Made by a program: the position numbers and the translations under genes. Under the pieces are notes generated by a model. The model did not search any database and had not been told where the DNA came from. It was given only the letters and a program-made list of their open reading frames with translations. From an uncultured Alphaproteobacteria bacterium (GTDB lineage: Bacteria; Pseudomonadota; Alphaproteobacteria; UBA9655), in contig CALBSK010000007.1 of the NCBI GenBank assembly GCA_937967795.1, positions 1-20,286 on the forward strand: a DNA stretch of 20,286 nt. Direction: 5' to 3'. Below, one piece after another: positions 7,612-14,975 of this stretch. The number at the start of each line of letters is the position of its first letter. Position 1 is the stretch's first letter.

Positions 7612-7640
7612 TTTATAGACTCTTAGTTATCTTATATGAT
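7612..7640 (+). promoter_or_regulatory. Possible promoter of the secretion/pilus-like operon
   Basis: TTTATA (7612-7617) and TATGAT (7635-7640) lie 17 bases apart. The -10 matches consensus at five of six positions, the -35 at four. It sits 30 bases before the GTG of the GspE gene, in a 142-base gap after lolA. AT-rich sequence makes chance matches common. Confidence 0.35.
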
Positions 7641-7670
7641 TAAATTAATATAAAAAATGAGGGATTCTTT

Positions 7671-9368
7671 GTGCCCCAAAAAATAATTACAAAACTTATA
7701 GAGCCTCTTTCACAAACTTTAACTTCAATCCTTCTGGACAAAGGAATTTTATCTTCTGATCAAATGGATGTTGCTTTAAAAGAACAACGCCTTCATGGAA
7801 ATTCATTTGAAGAGTGCTTGATTAATTTGGGTTTTATTAGCGAAATAGCTCTTGCAGAAGCTCTTTCATTGGCAAGCGGTTGTGATAAAGTTAACCTTAA
7901 ACAAACCCTCCTAGATCCTTGCTTAAAAGAATTAATTCCCCGAGATGTGGCAAAACAATTTTGCTTTATTCCCCTTTCAATGGAAGAAGGGGTGTTGAGA
8001 GTTGCCGTTGCTGATATTTACAATCTTCCTGCTTTCGATTACCTCCAACACAAGGTTCTCCACGTCAGAGACGTCATTCCGACTATTGCCCTTGAATCGG
8101 ATATTCTCGATGCTATTGATCGCTATTATGGATATGACTTATCAATTCCGGCTTTGATACGAGAAGTAGAAACAGCCTCATCCTTGACCTTTTCCCTAAA
8201 TGATGATGCCAATCCGACGATTCGGTTGGTCAATTCCATTCTTATAGATGCCATTAAAATGAACGCCTCCGACATTCACTTTGAACCCGAAGGAACTTTT
8301 ATGCGGCTCCGTTATCGGGTTGATGGTATTTTGGTACAAATCTGTACACTTCATTCGACTTACTGGCCTACCATTTGTGTAAGGCTTAAGGTCATGTCAG
8401 AACTGAATATTGCCGAATCTCGCCGCCCTCAAAATGGCCGAATGACTTTTTATGTAGGCCGTCGAGAAATCGATATGCGTGTTGCTTCTCATCCCACTGT
8501 TCATGGGGAAAATATTGTGGTTCGTATTTTAGATAAGAGTCGCTCCCTCCTCCCTCTTGAAGAATTGGGATATTCCGAAGAAGTGATCGAACAGATTAAA
8601 AAAGCTCTCAGGCATCCTGCTGGAATTTTCATCATTACAGGCCCTACAGGATGTGGAAAGACAACCTCTCTCTATTCCATGCTCAGTTATATCAGCACAC
8701 TCGAACTTAATATTATGACTCTGGAAGAACCTGTCGAATATCAGCTTCCTCTCATCCGTCAATCAGATGTGAGAGAACAAGGAGGAATGAGCTTTGCCGA
8801 TGGTGTTCGATCAATTTTACGACAAGATCCTGATATCATTCTTATTGGAGAAGTGCGAGATCCACCCACCGCTCAAATGGCCCTACGAGCCGCGATGACG
8901 GGGCATCAAGTTTTTTCAACCCTTCACACGAACGATGCCTTAGGATCTATCCATCGTTTAATCGATTTAGGACTCAGCCGCTCCATGCTTTCGGGAAATC
9001 TGATGGCAGTTATTGCTCAACGCCTTGTTCGAAAACTGTGCTTTTCTTGTAAAAGAGAAAAGAAAATGAATTCCTACGAGGCCCATCTCCTCGGACTTGA
9101 CGGTTCTCATATTCTCTTTACGCCACAAGGATGTGAAGCATGCCGTAGAACAGGTTACCGAGGTCGTCTTGCTATTGCTGAAATTCTTGTCTTTGATTCA
9201 GACCTTGATGACATTCTTATCACTACATCCTCTCGTCCTTCTCTCAAGGCTCTCGCTCTAAAAAAAGGACATATCCCTATGGAGCAAGATGCACGACATC
9301 GCGTTTTAAAAGGAGATACAAGCCTTGAAGAAGTCCTGCGAGCCGTTAACTTACGAGAGGGATTATGA
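7671..9368 (+). CDS. gspE: GspE/PilB-family assembly ATPase
   Basis: A 565-residue cytoplasmic motor ATPase of the type II secretion / type IV pilus family, starting at a GTG seven bases after GAGGG. Residues 1-150 form the N-terminal GspE/PilB domain. The ATPase core carries Walker A GPTGCGKT (324-331), the Asp box LEEPVEY, Walker B DIILIGEVRD (388-397) and the His box HTNDAL. A zinc-finger tetracysteine is present: CFSC, then about 30 residues later CEAC followed by RRTGYRGR. This is complete for an assembly ATPase (a retraction ATPase would lack the first domain and the zinc motif). It begins a run of five or six tightly packed genes. Sequence alone does not tell T2SS GspE from PilB or MshE; the neighbours suggest a diverged T2SS/T4P-like machine. 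Confidence 0.9.
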   Translation: MPQKIITKLIEPLSQTLTSILLDKGILSSDQMDVALKEQRLHGNSFEECLINLGFISEIALAEALSLASGCDKVNLKQTLLDPCLKELIPRDVAKQFCFIPLSMEEGVLRVAVADIYNLPAFDYLQHKVLHVRDVIPTIALESDILDAIDRYYGYDLSIPALIREVETASSLTFSLNDDANPTIRLVNSILIDAIKMNASDIHFEPEGTFMRLRYRVDGILVQICTLHSTYWPTICVRLKVMSELNIAESRRPQNGRMTFYVGRREIDMRVASHPTVHGENIVVRILDKSRSLLPLEELGYSEEVIEQIKKALRHPAGIFIITGPTGCGKTTSLYSMLSYISTLELNIMTLEEPVEYQLPLIRQSDVREQGGMSFADGVRSILRQDPDIILIGEVRDPPTAQMALRAAMTGHQVFSTLHTNDALGSIHRLIDLGLSRSMLSGNLMAVIAQRLVRKLCFSCKREKKMNSYEAHLLGLDGSHILFTPQGCEACRRTGYRGRLAIAEILVFDSDLDDILITTSSRPSLKALALKKGHIPMEQDARHRVLKGDTSLEEVLRAVNLREGL

Positions 9369-10561
9369 CTCTTTATCGTTATAAGGCGGTTGGAAAAGAA
9401 GGTGTTCTTCAAAAAGGTATCTTAGAGGCACCTTCTTCAATTGACCTTAAAGTGCGCCTTCATGAGTTTGGTCTTTCTCTCATTTCTTATTCCCCCGATA
9501 TTTCCTTGTTCTTCTCTCGGAAGATTAAGCCACAAACTTTGATGGATCTTTGTCTTCATCTCGAACAGTTCGAAAATGCCGGAATCCCTCTCAAAGAAAG
9601 CTTGGAAGAATTAATTCAAATTCAAACCATTCCCCAACTCAAAGGCGCTCTTAGGGAAGTCATTAAGGATATTGAAAATGGGTTTTTATTGTCACGTGCC
9701 TGTGCAAAGCATCCAACGATTTTTGATTCTGTTTTTATAAGCCTTGTCACAACGGGAGAGGAAACAGGACATCTTTCCTCATGTTTTTATCAGATTTTTC
9801 AACATTTGAAGTGGATGGATGAAGTCCATGCTCAGACACTTAAAGCGCTTCGTTATCCCTTAACGATGGCCCTTGTCTTGGCAGCTGTCATTTTTATTTT
9901 AATGATCGTTTTGGTCCCCGAACTTGTTAAGTTTATTCAAAACTCTTCCGTTCAAATTCCATTCTCCACGCGCCTTCTGATCTCTTTTTCGCAGTTTCTT
10001 ACGGATTACATTTTTCTGATTCTTCCTTCTTTTGGAATGGCTAGCTTTTTTTTAATGGTTTTTTTTAAACATCATTCTAAAGGTCCTCTTTGGAAAGATC
10101 GCATTTTAGATGGATTACCTCTTATAGGTACTTTACGGAGAATGATCTCTCTTTCTCGCTTTTCTCATATTTTTGCAGTTATGTTTAGTAATGGAATAGA
10201 CGTTCTTCACTCTCTCAAAACGGCCCGCAAATCAATAAGAAGTGGCCATATGCATGAAGCTCTTGAAGGAGTAGAATCTTTTGTGAAAGAAGGACTTTCT
10301 CTTTCGGAAGCTTTTCAAAAAACAGCCATTTTTCCTTCCCTCATTGTGCGTATGGTAAGGATTGGGGAGCAAACAAGTTCACTTCAAAAAACACTCGTTT
10401 ATGTAAAAGAACATTTTGATACCACTTTAAAACGCAAAGTAGATCATCTGATTGCCTTTCTTGAGCCATTTATGATCTTAAATGTGGGATTTGTCATGGC
10501 TTGGATTATCTATTCGATTTTCTTACCCCTTTACGATTCACTTTCTCATTTAGATTATTGA
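9365..10561 (+). CDS. gspF: GspF/PilC-family inner-membrane platform protein
   Basis: This 398-residue polytopic protein would couple the ATPase to pseudopilin assembly. It starts like GspF/PilC proteins (MTLYRYKAVGKEGVLQKGIL) and has the two repeated cytoplasmic domains. The first contains GIPLKESLEEL and VTTGEETGHLSS; the second contains MFSNGIDVLHSLKTARKS and VRMVRIGEQTSSLQKTL. Membrane segments are visible near residues 162-190, 215-240 and 365-390. The ATG overlaps the gspE stop (ATGA) with GAGGG upstream, so translation is coupled. Family assignment is firm; which machine it serves is inferred from the operon. Confidence 0.9.
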   Translation: MTLYRYKAVGKEGVLQKGILEAPSSIDLKVRLHEFGLSLISYSPDISLFFSRKIKPQTLMDLCLHLEQFENAGIPLKESLEELIQIQTIPQLKGALREVIKDIENGFLLSRACAKHPTIFDSVFISLVTTGEETGHLSSCFYQIFQHLKWMDEVHAQTLKALRYPLTMALVLAAVIFILMIVLVPELVKFIQNSSVQIPFSTRLLISFSQFLTDYIFLILPSFGMASFFLMVFFKHHSKGPLWKDRILDGLPLIGTLRRMISLSRFSHIFAVMFSNGIDVLHSLKTARKSIRSGHMHEALEGVESFVKEGLSLSEAFQKTAIFPSLIVRMVRIGEQTSSLQKTLVYVKEHFDTTLKRKVDHLIAFLEPFMILNVGFVMAWIIYSIFLPLYDSLSHLDY

Positions 10562-10570
10562 AATAAATAT

Positions 10571-11863
10571 ATGAAAGAAAAATTCCTTTTATATTTAACC
10601 GACACAGAGGTCTTTCTTTATAAGTGGGATCTTGACAAGCTTTATACATGCAGCAATAATTTTGAAATTGCTCAAAAGAACCTTCAGAATTTTTTCTCTA
10701 CCGCCCCAAAAATCCCCCTTAGGATCTTCATTGACCGTAATCATCAGGATATTCGAGAGGAAAAATTGCCTCCCCTTTTTCCGTGGGATCGAATGACTTA
10801 CCTTGCTCATAAAAAAGCTGAATGGCGTGTTCATGGGGGATATGTCGGATTTAATTTTTTTAAACAAGAAGACGAATCTTATTTTCGATGGATTCATATT
10901 CCTGAGAATGATGAGTTGATCTCGTGGTTCCATTGGGCAAAATCGTTAAAAAACCCTCTTAAAGGTATTTTTTTTGTCTCTCTTGAAGCGAGAATTTTTC
11001 TCAAAAGAAACCTTCCTTCCTCAAAAGGCTATCAAATGCTGTGCTATAATGTATCTTCCCACACCACACGTCATGTGATTTTTAAGGATGAACGGCTTTT
11101 ACTTTCTCGTCCGTCTTCTCGCAAAGAGGATCTGAGGAGCTCTCTTCATTTTCTGGGGCGTGCCCATCCTGATATTCATGAAAACCTTCAAGTCATCAGC
11201 CTTGTAAAAGAAATTCCTTTAATCTCTTCCCACATCAAAATAGTGTCCGATCCGGAATCTTTCCTGCATTTTCTTGCTTCTCAAAGAAACCCATCTCTTT
11301 CTCTTGAAAATCCTTCTCTTTGGAGGATCGCACGACTGCGCTGGGCAGCGGGAATGCTTATTTTAAGCGCTCTCTTATGGACAGGAATCAAGATTTACCA
11401 AGGATTAGATTATAAAAGTAAAAGTAGGCTCCTTTTGCCTAAAATAGAAGCTCTGAAAATCCGTGTTGATCACCTGACATTCGTTTTAAAGGATAAAAAT
11501 GTTCCTTACTTAAGGAGGGCTCTCACGCCCTTTAATCACCTGAAATCATATAGCAAAAACCCTCTTAAAACCATTCAACAACTTTCTACTTTATTGAAGC
11601 CACAGGGGATACATCTTCAAAAGCTAACGTGGCATCACGAGAAAGAACGTGAAATAGTGATTCTGACTTTTTTAATAGAGGAGAAGATTGGAAAAACCCT
11701 TGCGAATGAATTTAAAGCCTTTCTTCTTTCGTGCAAAAGAATGTTCCCGAAAAGTCACGTTCAAGTCCTCAATGCACCTTTTAATAGCGGTTCTCAGGAG
11801 GTTTTTAAAATCCCACGGGATTCCTCTCCCCCAAGGGCTCAAGTCAAAATTATCCTCCCATGA
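10571..11863 (+). CDS. PilM-PilN/GspL-like assembly protein (diverged)
   Basis: The position after GspF and the layout suggest the cytoplasmic-to-periplasmic scaffold of the machine. Residues 1-250 look cytoplasmic and could be a degenerate actin-like domain as in GspL or PilM. One membrane segment lies at 258-277 (RWAAGMLILSALLWTGIKIY). A helical/coiled segment follows (about 280-330), then a compact periplasmic domain (about 345-415) resembling the ferredoxin-like fold of GspL/PilN. GspL has this order in one chain, whereas T4P systems split it into PilM and PilN. Similarity is by architecture, not by a clear motif, so the protein is either very diverged or lineage-specific. It starts nine bases after gspF without an obvious Shine-Dalgarno, and its stop overlaps the next start (ATGA). 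Confidence 0.6.
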   Translation: MKEKFLLYLTDTEVFLYKWDLDKLYTCSNNFEIAQKNLQNFFSTAPKIPLRIFIDRNHQDIREEKLPPLFPWDRMTYLAHKKAEWRVHGGYVGFNFFKQEDESYFRWIHIPENDELISWFHWAKSLKNPLKGIFFVSLEARIFLKRNLPSSKGYQMLCYNVSSHTTRHVIFKDERLLLSRPSSRKEDLRSSLHFLGRAHPDIHENLQVISLVKEIPLISSHIKIVSDPESFLHFLASQRNPSLSLENPSLWRIARLRWAAGMLILSALLWTGIKIYQGLDYKSKSRLLLPKIEALKIRVDHLTFVLKDKNVPYLRRALTPFNHLKSYSKNPLKTIQQLSTLLKPQGIHLQKLTWHHEKEREIVILTFLIEEKIGKTLANEFKAFLLSCKRMFPKSHVQVLNAPFNSGSQEVFKIPRDSSPPRAQVKIILP

Positions 11864-12441
11864 AAAAAGAATTTTTTATTTGGGTAGGATTAGGCATAGG
11901 AATTACTTTTTGCCTCTGGAGAATTACGGATTTTTATAATCTACAAGAAAATAATTTTAAAAACCAAAATTCCACAAAAATTTTTCTTCAAAAAAAATTA
12001 AAATCCTTGCAAGAGGATGTCGTTTTTATAAACGACCATAAAAAAACGCTTCAGTTTTTGACAGACAAAGGGTGGTTTATTCCCAAAAATCGGTTGATTG
12101 TAGCTGATGTTCTAGAAAACTTGAGATTTCCGTTAAATGAAATTCAGTTTACCTTTGAACCCGAAAACATAAAAAGCTTAGATGAAAAATTCTCATTCAA
12201 AATTACGCGGATTCTAATTGAAGTAGGAGCTCTTTTTGACCATCCGATATATGAATTTATTGAGAAATTTTTAGAAAAGTTTCCTGGAATTCTTACCCCT
12301 ATTGCCCTTACTTTAACCCGTAAAGAACAAGTAAATGAAAAAAATCTTTTTTCTTTGAGGCAAAAGAAACGTCCCAACTTTGTTGAAGGAAATTTAGTTT
12401 TTGAATGGATTTCCCTAGGAGAAGACGTTTCTGAAAAATAA
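11860..12441 (+). CDS. PilO/GspM-like assembly protein (diverged)
   Basis: This 193-residue protein has the bitopic layout of PilO/GspM: a short basic start (MKKEF), one membrane segment at about 6-26 (FIWVGLGIGITFCLWRIT), a Lys/Asn-rich coiled-coil region (about 30-65), and a periplasmic domain of roughly 100 residues containing HPIYEFIEKFLEKFPGIL and a final beta strand (GNLVFEWISL). That segment fits the PilO pattern in which a helix between strands reads like IYEFLEKLE. The gene overlaps its upstream neighbour by four bases, as partners in one complex often do. I recognise no diagnostic motif; the call rests on architecture and operon position. Confidence 0.5.
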   Translation: MKKEFFIWVGLGIGITFCLWRITDFYNLQENNFKNQNSTKIFLQKKLKSLQEDVVFINDHKKTLQFLTDKGWFIPKNRLIVADVLENLRFPLNEIQFTFEPENIKSLDEKFSFKITRILIEVGALFDHPIYEFIEKFLEKFPGILTPIALTLTRKEQVNEKNLFSLRQKKRPNFVEGNLVFEWISLGEDVSEK

Positions 12442-12844
12442 AATCTTTTTCCTTAACTTAGCTTTTATTTTGTTTTTTCTTCTTTTAAAAGAAAACCCTA
12501 TTTGTGCGTACGAATCTCTTTTTTTCACAGAAACCGAGAAGGATATTATTCATGAGAATCTCCTGGAGAGCAAAACACATCCTTTTAAAGACAGGGAAAA
12601 ATTTCAACTTGAAGCCCTCATTTATATCAGTGAAAAAATTTGGTCTTTATGGATCAATAATGAAATTATTTGCCCTGAGAATGTTTATAAAATTAAAGGA
12701 TACCGTATTAAAAAGGTAACTCCTTGGAATGTGACGTTTTCTTGGATTCCGTCAAACTCCTCAACTCCAAAGACTTTTACACTTTGCCCTTACCAAGCCT
12801 ATGATTCAAAGGAACAAAAGATTATTGATGGATTAAAAAATTAG
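12431..12844 (+). CDS. GspB/PilP-like secreted protein, probable CTG start
   Basis: The only standard start in the frame is TTG at 12470, which has no Shine-Dalgarno and cuts a hydrophobic segment in half. The frame is open from 12419. A CTG at 12431, nine bases after AGGAG, gives a full signal peptide: KNK, then a hydrophobic core (IFFLNLAFILFFLLL), then ENPICA before the mature start. I therefore place the start at 12431 (137 residues), overlapping the previous gene by 11 bases. The mature part ends in a small beta domain (WSLWINNEIICPENVYKIKG, then YRIKKVTPWNVTFSW). This resembles the GspB/PilP/GspC homology-region pattern that links inner-membrane parts to the secretin, an inference from pattern and operon position. 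Cysteines occur in the WINNEIICPE segment and in TLCPYQ. Confidence 0.55.
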   Translation: MKNKIFFLNLAFILFFLLLKENPICAYESLFFTETEKDIIHENLLESKTHPFKDREKFQLEALIYISEKIWSLWINNEIICPENVYKIKGYRIKKVTPWNVTFSWIPSNSSTPKTFTLCPYQAYDSKEQKIIDGLKN

Positions 12845-12859
12845 TGTACACTTTAAAGT
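12843..12859. other. Two overlapping perfect palindromes
   Basis: AGTGTACACT (12843-12852) and ACTTTAAAGT (12850-12859) are each perfect 10-base palindromes sharing three bases. They lie in the 40-base gap before the EAL protein. A regulator-binding site is possible, but short palindromes arise by chance in AT-rich DNA. Confidence 0.25.
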
Positions 12860-12884
12860 AGAGAAAATTAAAAAAACAACATAA

Positions 12885-14561
12885 ATGTCACTTTTTGAAT
12901 TTTATAAAAATCTCATTTTTCCAAGCATAAGAATTAAATATCTTTTTGGTTTTTTAATTACAGCTCTTCTTATACTGGGTGATATTATTGTAGAAGCGAC
13001 AGGAGGCACGACCTTTGCTTATCTTCATCTTCTTTATATCCCCATCATTCTTGCGGGCTTGGTTTTTTCTTTAGCAGGAGGAATAGCCGCAGGGTTAGTT
13101 GCTGGTTTTTTGATGAGTCCTTATATGCCCACCATCCAAGCTTATGATCTTGCTCAACCTTTTTCCTCATGGGCTTTCCGGCTCTTGATGTTCTCCATGG
13201 TGGGGGCCATGTCAGGCCTTGGCGCCTCTCTCTTTAGAGCTTATATTAAAGAACTAGAACTTAAGAATACAACAGATCCTTTTACAGGGCTCCCCAACCT
13301 CAATGGGCTTACACAAGTTTTTTCTGAGCTTGTTCAGAATGCTAATAAAACTCTTATTGTTATTATTGCTGAAGTGTATCAAATGCAAGGCATCGATACG
13401 GCCATTGGCGAAGAAGGCACGAATACGCTGATGAAACAAGTGGCTGATACTCTGCAGACAATCGTTGGGAAAAATGGGATTTTGGGGCGTCTTCAAACAC
13501 AACGCTTCGCGATTCTTATTCCCGAAGAAAGCGATTCTTCTGAAATTATAAAAAAATGCGAATCTATTTCGGAAAGCACTTACCTCGTGAATAACATTCC
13601 TCTTTTTGTAGAAATACGTTTTGGAATTGCTCGATATCCCACCGATGATAGTGATTTGAAGCATCTCACGCGAAAGGCTTTGGTTGCCATTAATGTAAGT
13701 CGAGATGAAGTCCGGCGGATCAGTCATTTTGACAAACAACTAAGTGATTCCTCGGAACGTAATCTTTTAATTCTTCATCAATTAAAAACGGCTATTGATA
13801 ACAAAACTCTCATCTTAGAATATCAACCCAAAGTTTATCTTAAAACAGATAAAGTCATGGGTTTTGAAGCCCTCTTAAGGTGGGTTGACCCCTTGTTAGG
13901 TCCCGTAAGTCCCATGGAATTTATTCCTTTAGCTGAAGGTACCCTCCTTATTCATCCTTTGACGAAATGGGTGCTCAAAACAGCACTCCATCAAATGAAT
14001 CAGTGGAATGAGGAAGGAATTTTAGTTCCCGTAAGTGTGAATTTTTCTATAAAAAACCTTCATAATCCTTCCATGATTGAGACGTTATCTCAACTTTTAG
14101 AGACCTATCAGATTCCTCCTCATTTTCTCGAAGTTGAAGTCACAGAAACTTCTGTAGCAACGAGTATTTCAACTATTGTTAATGCTTTAAAAACCTTACG
14201 GGAAATTGGTGTAAGAATTGCAATTGATGATTATGGAACGGGACAAGCCTCCCAACAGTATCTTTTTGAACTTCCCATAAACGTGGTTAAAATTGACAAA
14301 CTTTTTGTCCAATCTATTTCCCATAACCCAGCGGCCATTGCTATTGTTAAAAATGCAATTTCTCTTGCCCATGAATTAAACCTAGAAGTTATTGCCGAAG
14401 GCATCGAAACACGCCATCAATACGATCTCTTAGCTCAGTGGGGATGTGATGGGGGACAAGGATATTTCATGGGAAGATCCATGAAAGAAGAAGTCGCAAC
14501 AGCTTGGCTCAAGCAAAAACTCGACCTCAATAAAAACTCTCCAAAAGTACTCCTCGATTAA
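12885..14561 (+). CDS. Membrane GGDEF-EAL protein; degenerate GGDEF, EAL likely active c-di-GMP phosphodiesterase
   Basis: This 558-residue protein has about four membrane segments (residues 17-120, a sensory or anchoring module), a GGDEF domain (about 127-285) and an EAL domain (about 295-545). The GGDEF signature is lost: GRLQTQRFAI (201-210) replaces GRLGGDEFAI, so diguanylate cyclase activity is not expected. The EAL domain keeps its catalytic set: E328-A-L-L-R332, N386, E418/E421, D448-D449 in DDYGTG, K469, and EGIET at 505-509. It should hydrolyse c-di-GMP, with the GGDEF relic perhaps sensing GTP. It lies 40 bases after the GspB/PilP-like gene on the same strand, with no terminator between, so it probably belongs to the operon. 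The Shine-Dalgarno is weak. Confidence 0.88.
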   Translation: MSLFEFYKNLIFPSIRIKYLFGFLITALLILGDIIVEATGGTTFAYLHLLYIPIILAGLVFSLAGGIAAGLVAGFLMSPYMPTIQAYDLAQPFSSWAFRLLMFSMVGAMSGLGASLFRAYIKELELKNTTDPFTGLPNLNGLTQVFSELVQNANKTLIVIIAEVYQMQGIDTAIGEEGTNTLMKQVADTLQTIVGKNGILGRLQTQRFAILIPEESDSSEIIKKCESISESTYLVNNIPLFVEIRFGIARYPTDDSDLKHLTRKALVAINVSRDEVRRISHFDKQLSDSSERNLLILHQLKTAIDNKTLILEYQPKVYLKTDKVMGFEALLRWVDPLLGPVSPMEFIPLAEGTLLIHPLTKWVLKTALHQMNQWNEEGILVPVSVNFSIKNLHNPSMIETLSQLLETYQIPPHFLEVEVTETSVATSISTIVNALKTLREIGVRIAIDDYGTGQASQQYLFELPINVVKIDKLFVQSISHNPAAIAIVKNAISLAHELNLEVIAEGIETRHQYDLLAQWGCDGGQGYFMGRSMKEEVATAWLKQKLDLNKNSPKVLLD

Positions 14562-14570
14562 AGGTTAAAC

Positions 14571-14852
14571 TCAGGCAGATGCCAAAGTTGGTTCTTTCAA
14601 TTCGGGCATGATCATTCCAAGAGCCGCAAGATAGAGATCTAAAAGCTCTTCTTGCTCTAAACGTTCCTGCGTTTCCATTTTTCGAATTTTAAGAACTTGA
14701 CGGATAATTTTAATGTCAAAGCCTGAACCTTTAGCTTCAGCAAAGACATCCCGAATTTGCTCACCAATGGCAGCCTTTTCTTCTTCCAGGCGTTCAATAC
14801 GTTCGATAAATGACTTAAGTTGAGCAGATGAAACACCACCGACGTCACTCAT
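14571..14852 (-). CDS. gapR: GapR-family (DUF2312) nucleoid-associated protein
   Basis: A 93-residue protein matching the DUF2312/GapR family, typical of Alphaproteobacteria. In Caulobacter GapR clamps overtwisted, AT-rich DNA ahead of replication and transcription. Visible family features: SSAQLKSFIERIERLEEEKA (about 8-27), a coiled-coil start, then GEQIRDVFAEAKGSGFDIKI and RQVLKIRKMETQERLEQEEL, and a helical LDLYLAALGM ending. A strong Shine-Dalgarno (AAGGAGG) precedes the ATG. The stop is nine bases from the stop of the converging EAL gene, with no terminator between them. It diverges from pyk. Confidence 0.9.
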   Translation of the reverse strand: MSDVGGVSSAQLKSFIERIERLEEEKAAIGEQIRDVFAEAKGSGFDIKIIRQVLKIRKMETQERLEQEELLDLYLAALGMIMPELKEPTLASA

Positions 14853-14883
14853 AAGATCCTCCTTAACTGTGAATAAGCCTTCT

Positions 14884-14913
14884 TTTATAAATCGACTTTG
14901 TTGATTTTGGCAA
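14884..14913 (-). promoter_or_regulatory. Promoter of gapR
   Basis: On the minus strand TTGCCA (14913-14908) and TATAAA (14889-14884) are 18 bases apart. Each matches consensus at five of six positions. The start would fall near 14877, about 25 bases before the ATG. Confidence 0.5.
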
Positions 14914-14920
14914 TTGGGGA

Positions 14921-14949
14921 TTTACGAATTGAAGAAAAGAACGGATAAT
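14921..14949 (+). promoter_or_regulatory. Promoter of pyk
   Basis: TTTACG (14921-14926) and GATAAT (14944-14949) are separated by 17 bases. The -10 matches at five of six positions, the -35 at four. It lies just beyond the gapR promoter facing the other way, so the 123-base gap holds a compact divergent pair. AAGGAG lies nine bases before the pyk ATG. Confidence 0.45.
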
Positions 14950-14975
14950 CGTCTGAATAAGAAGGAGTTTAGATC

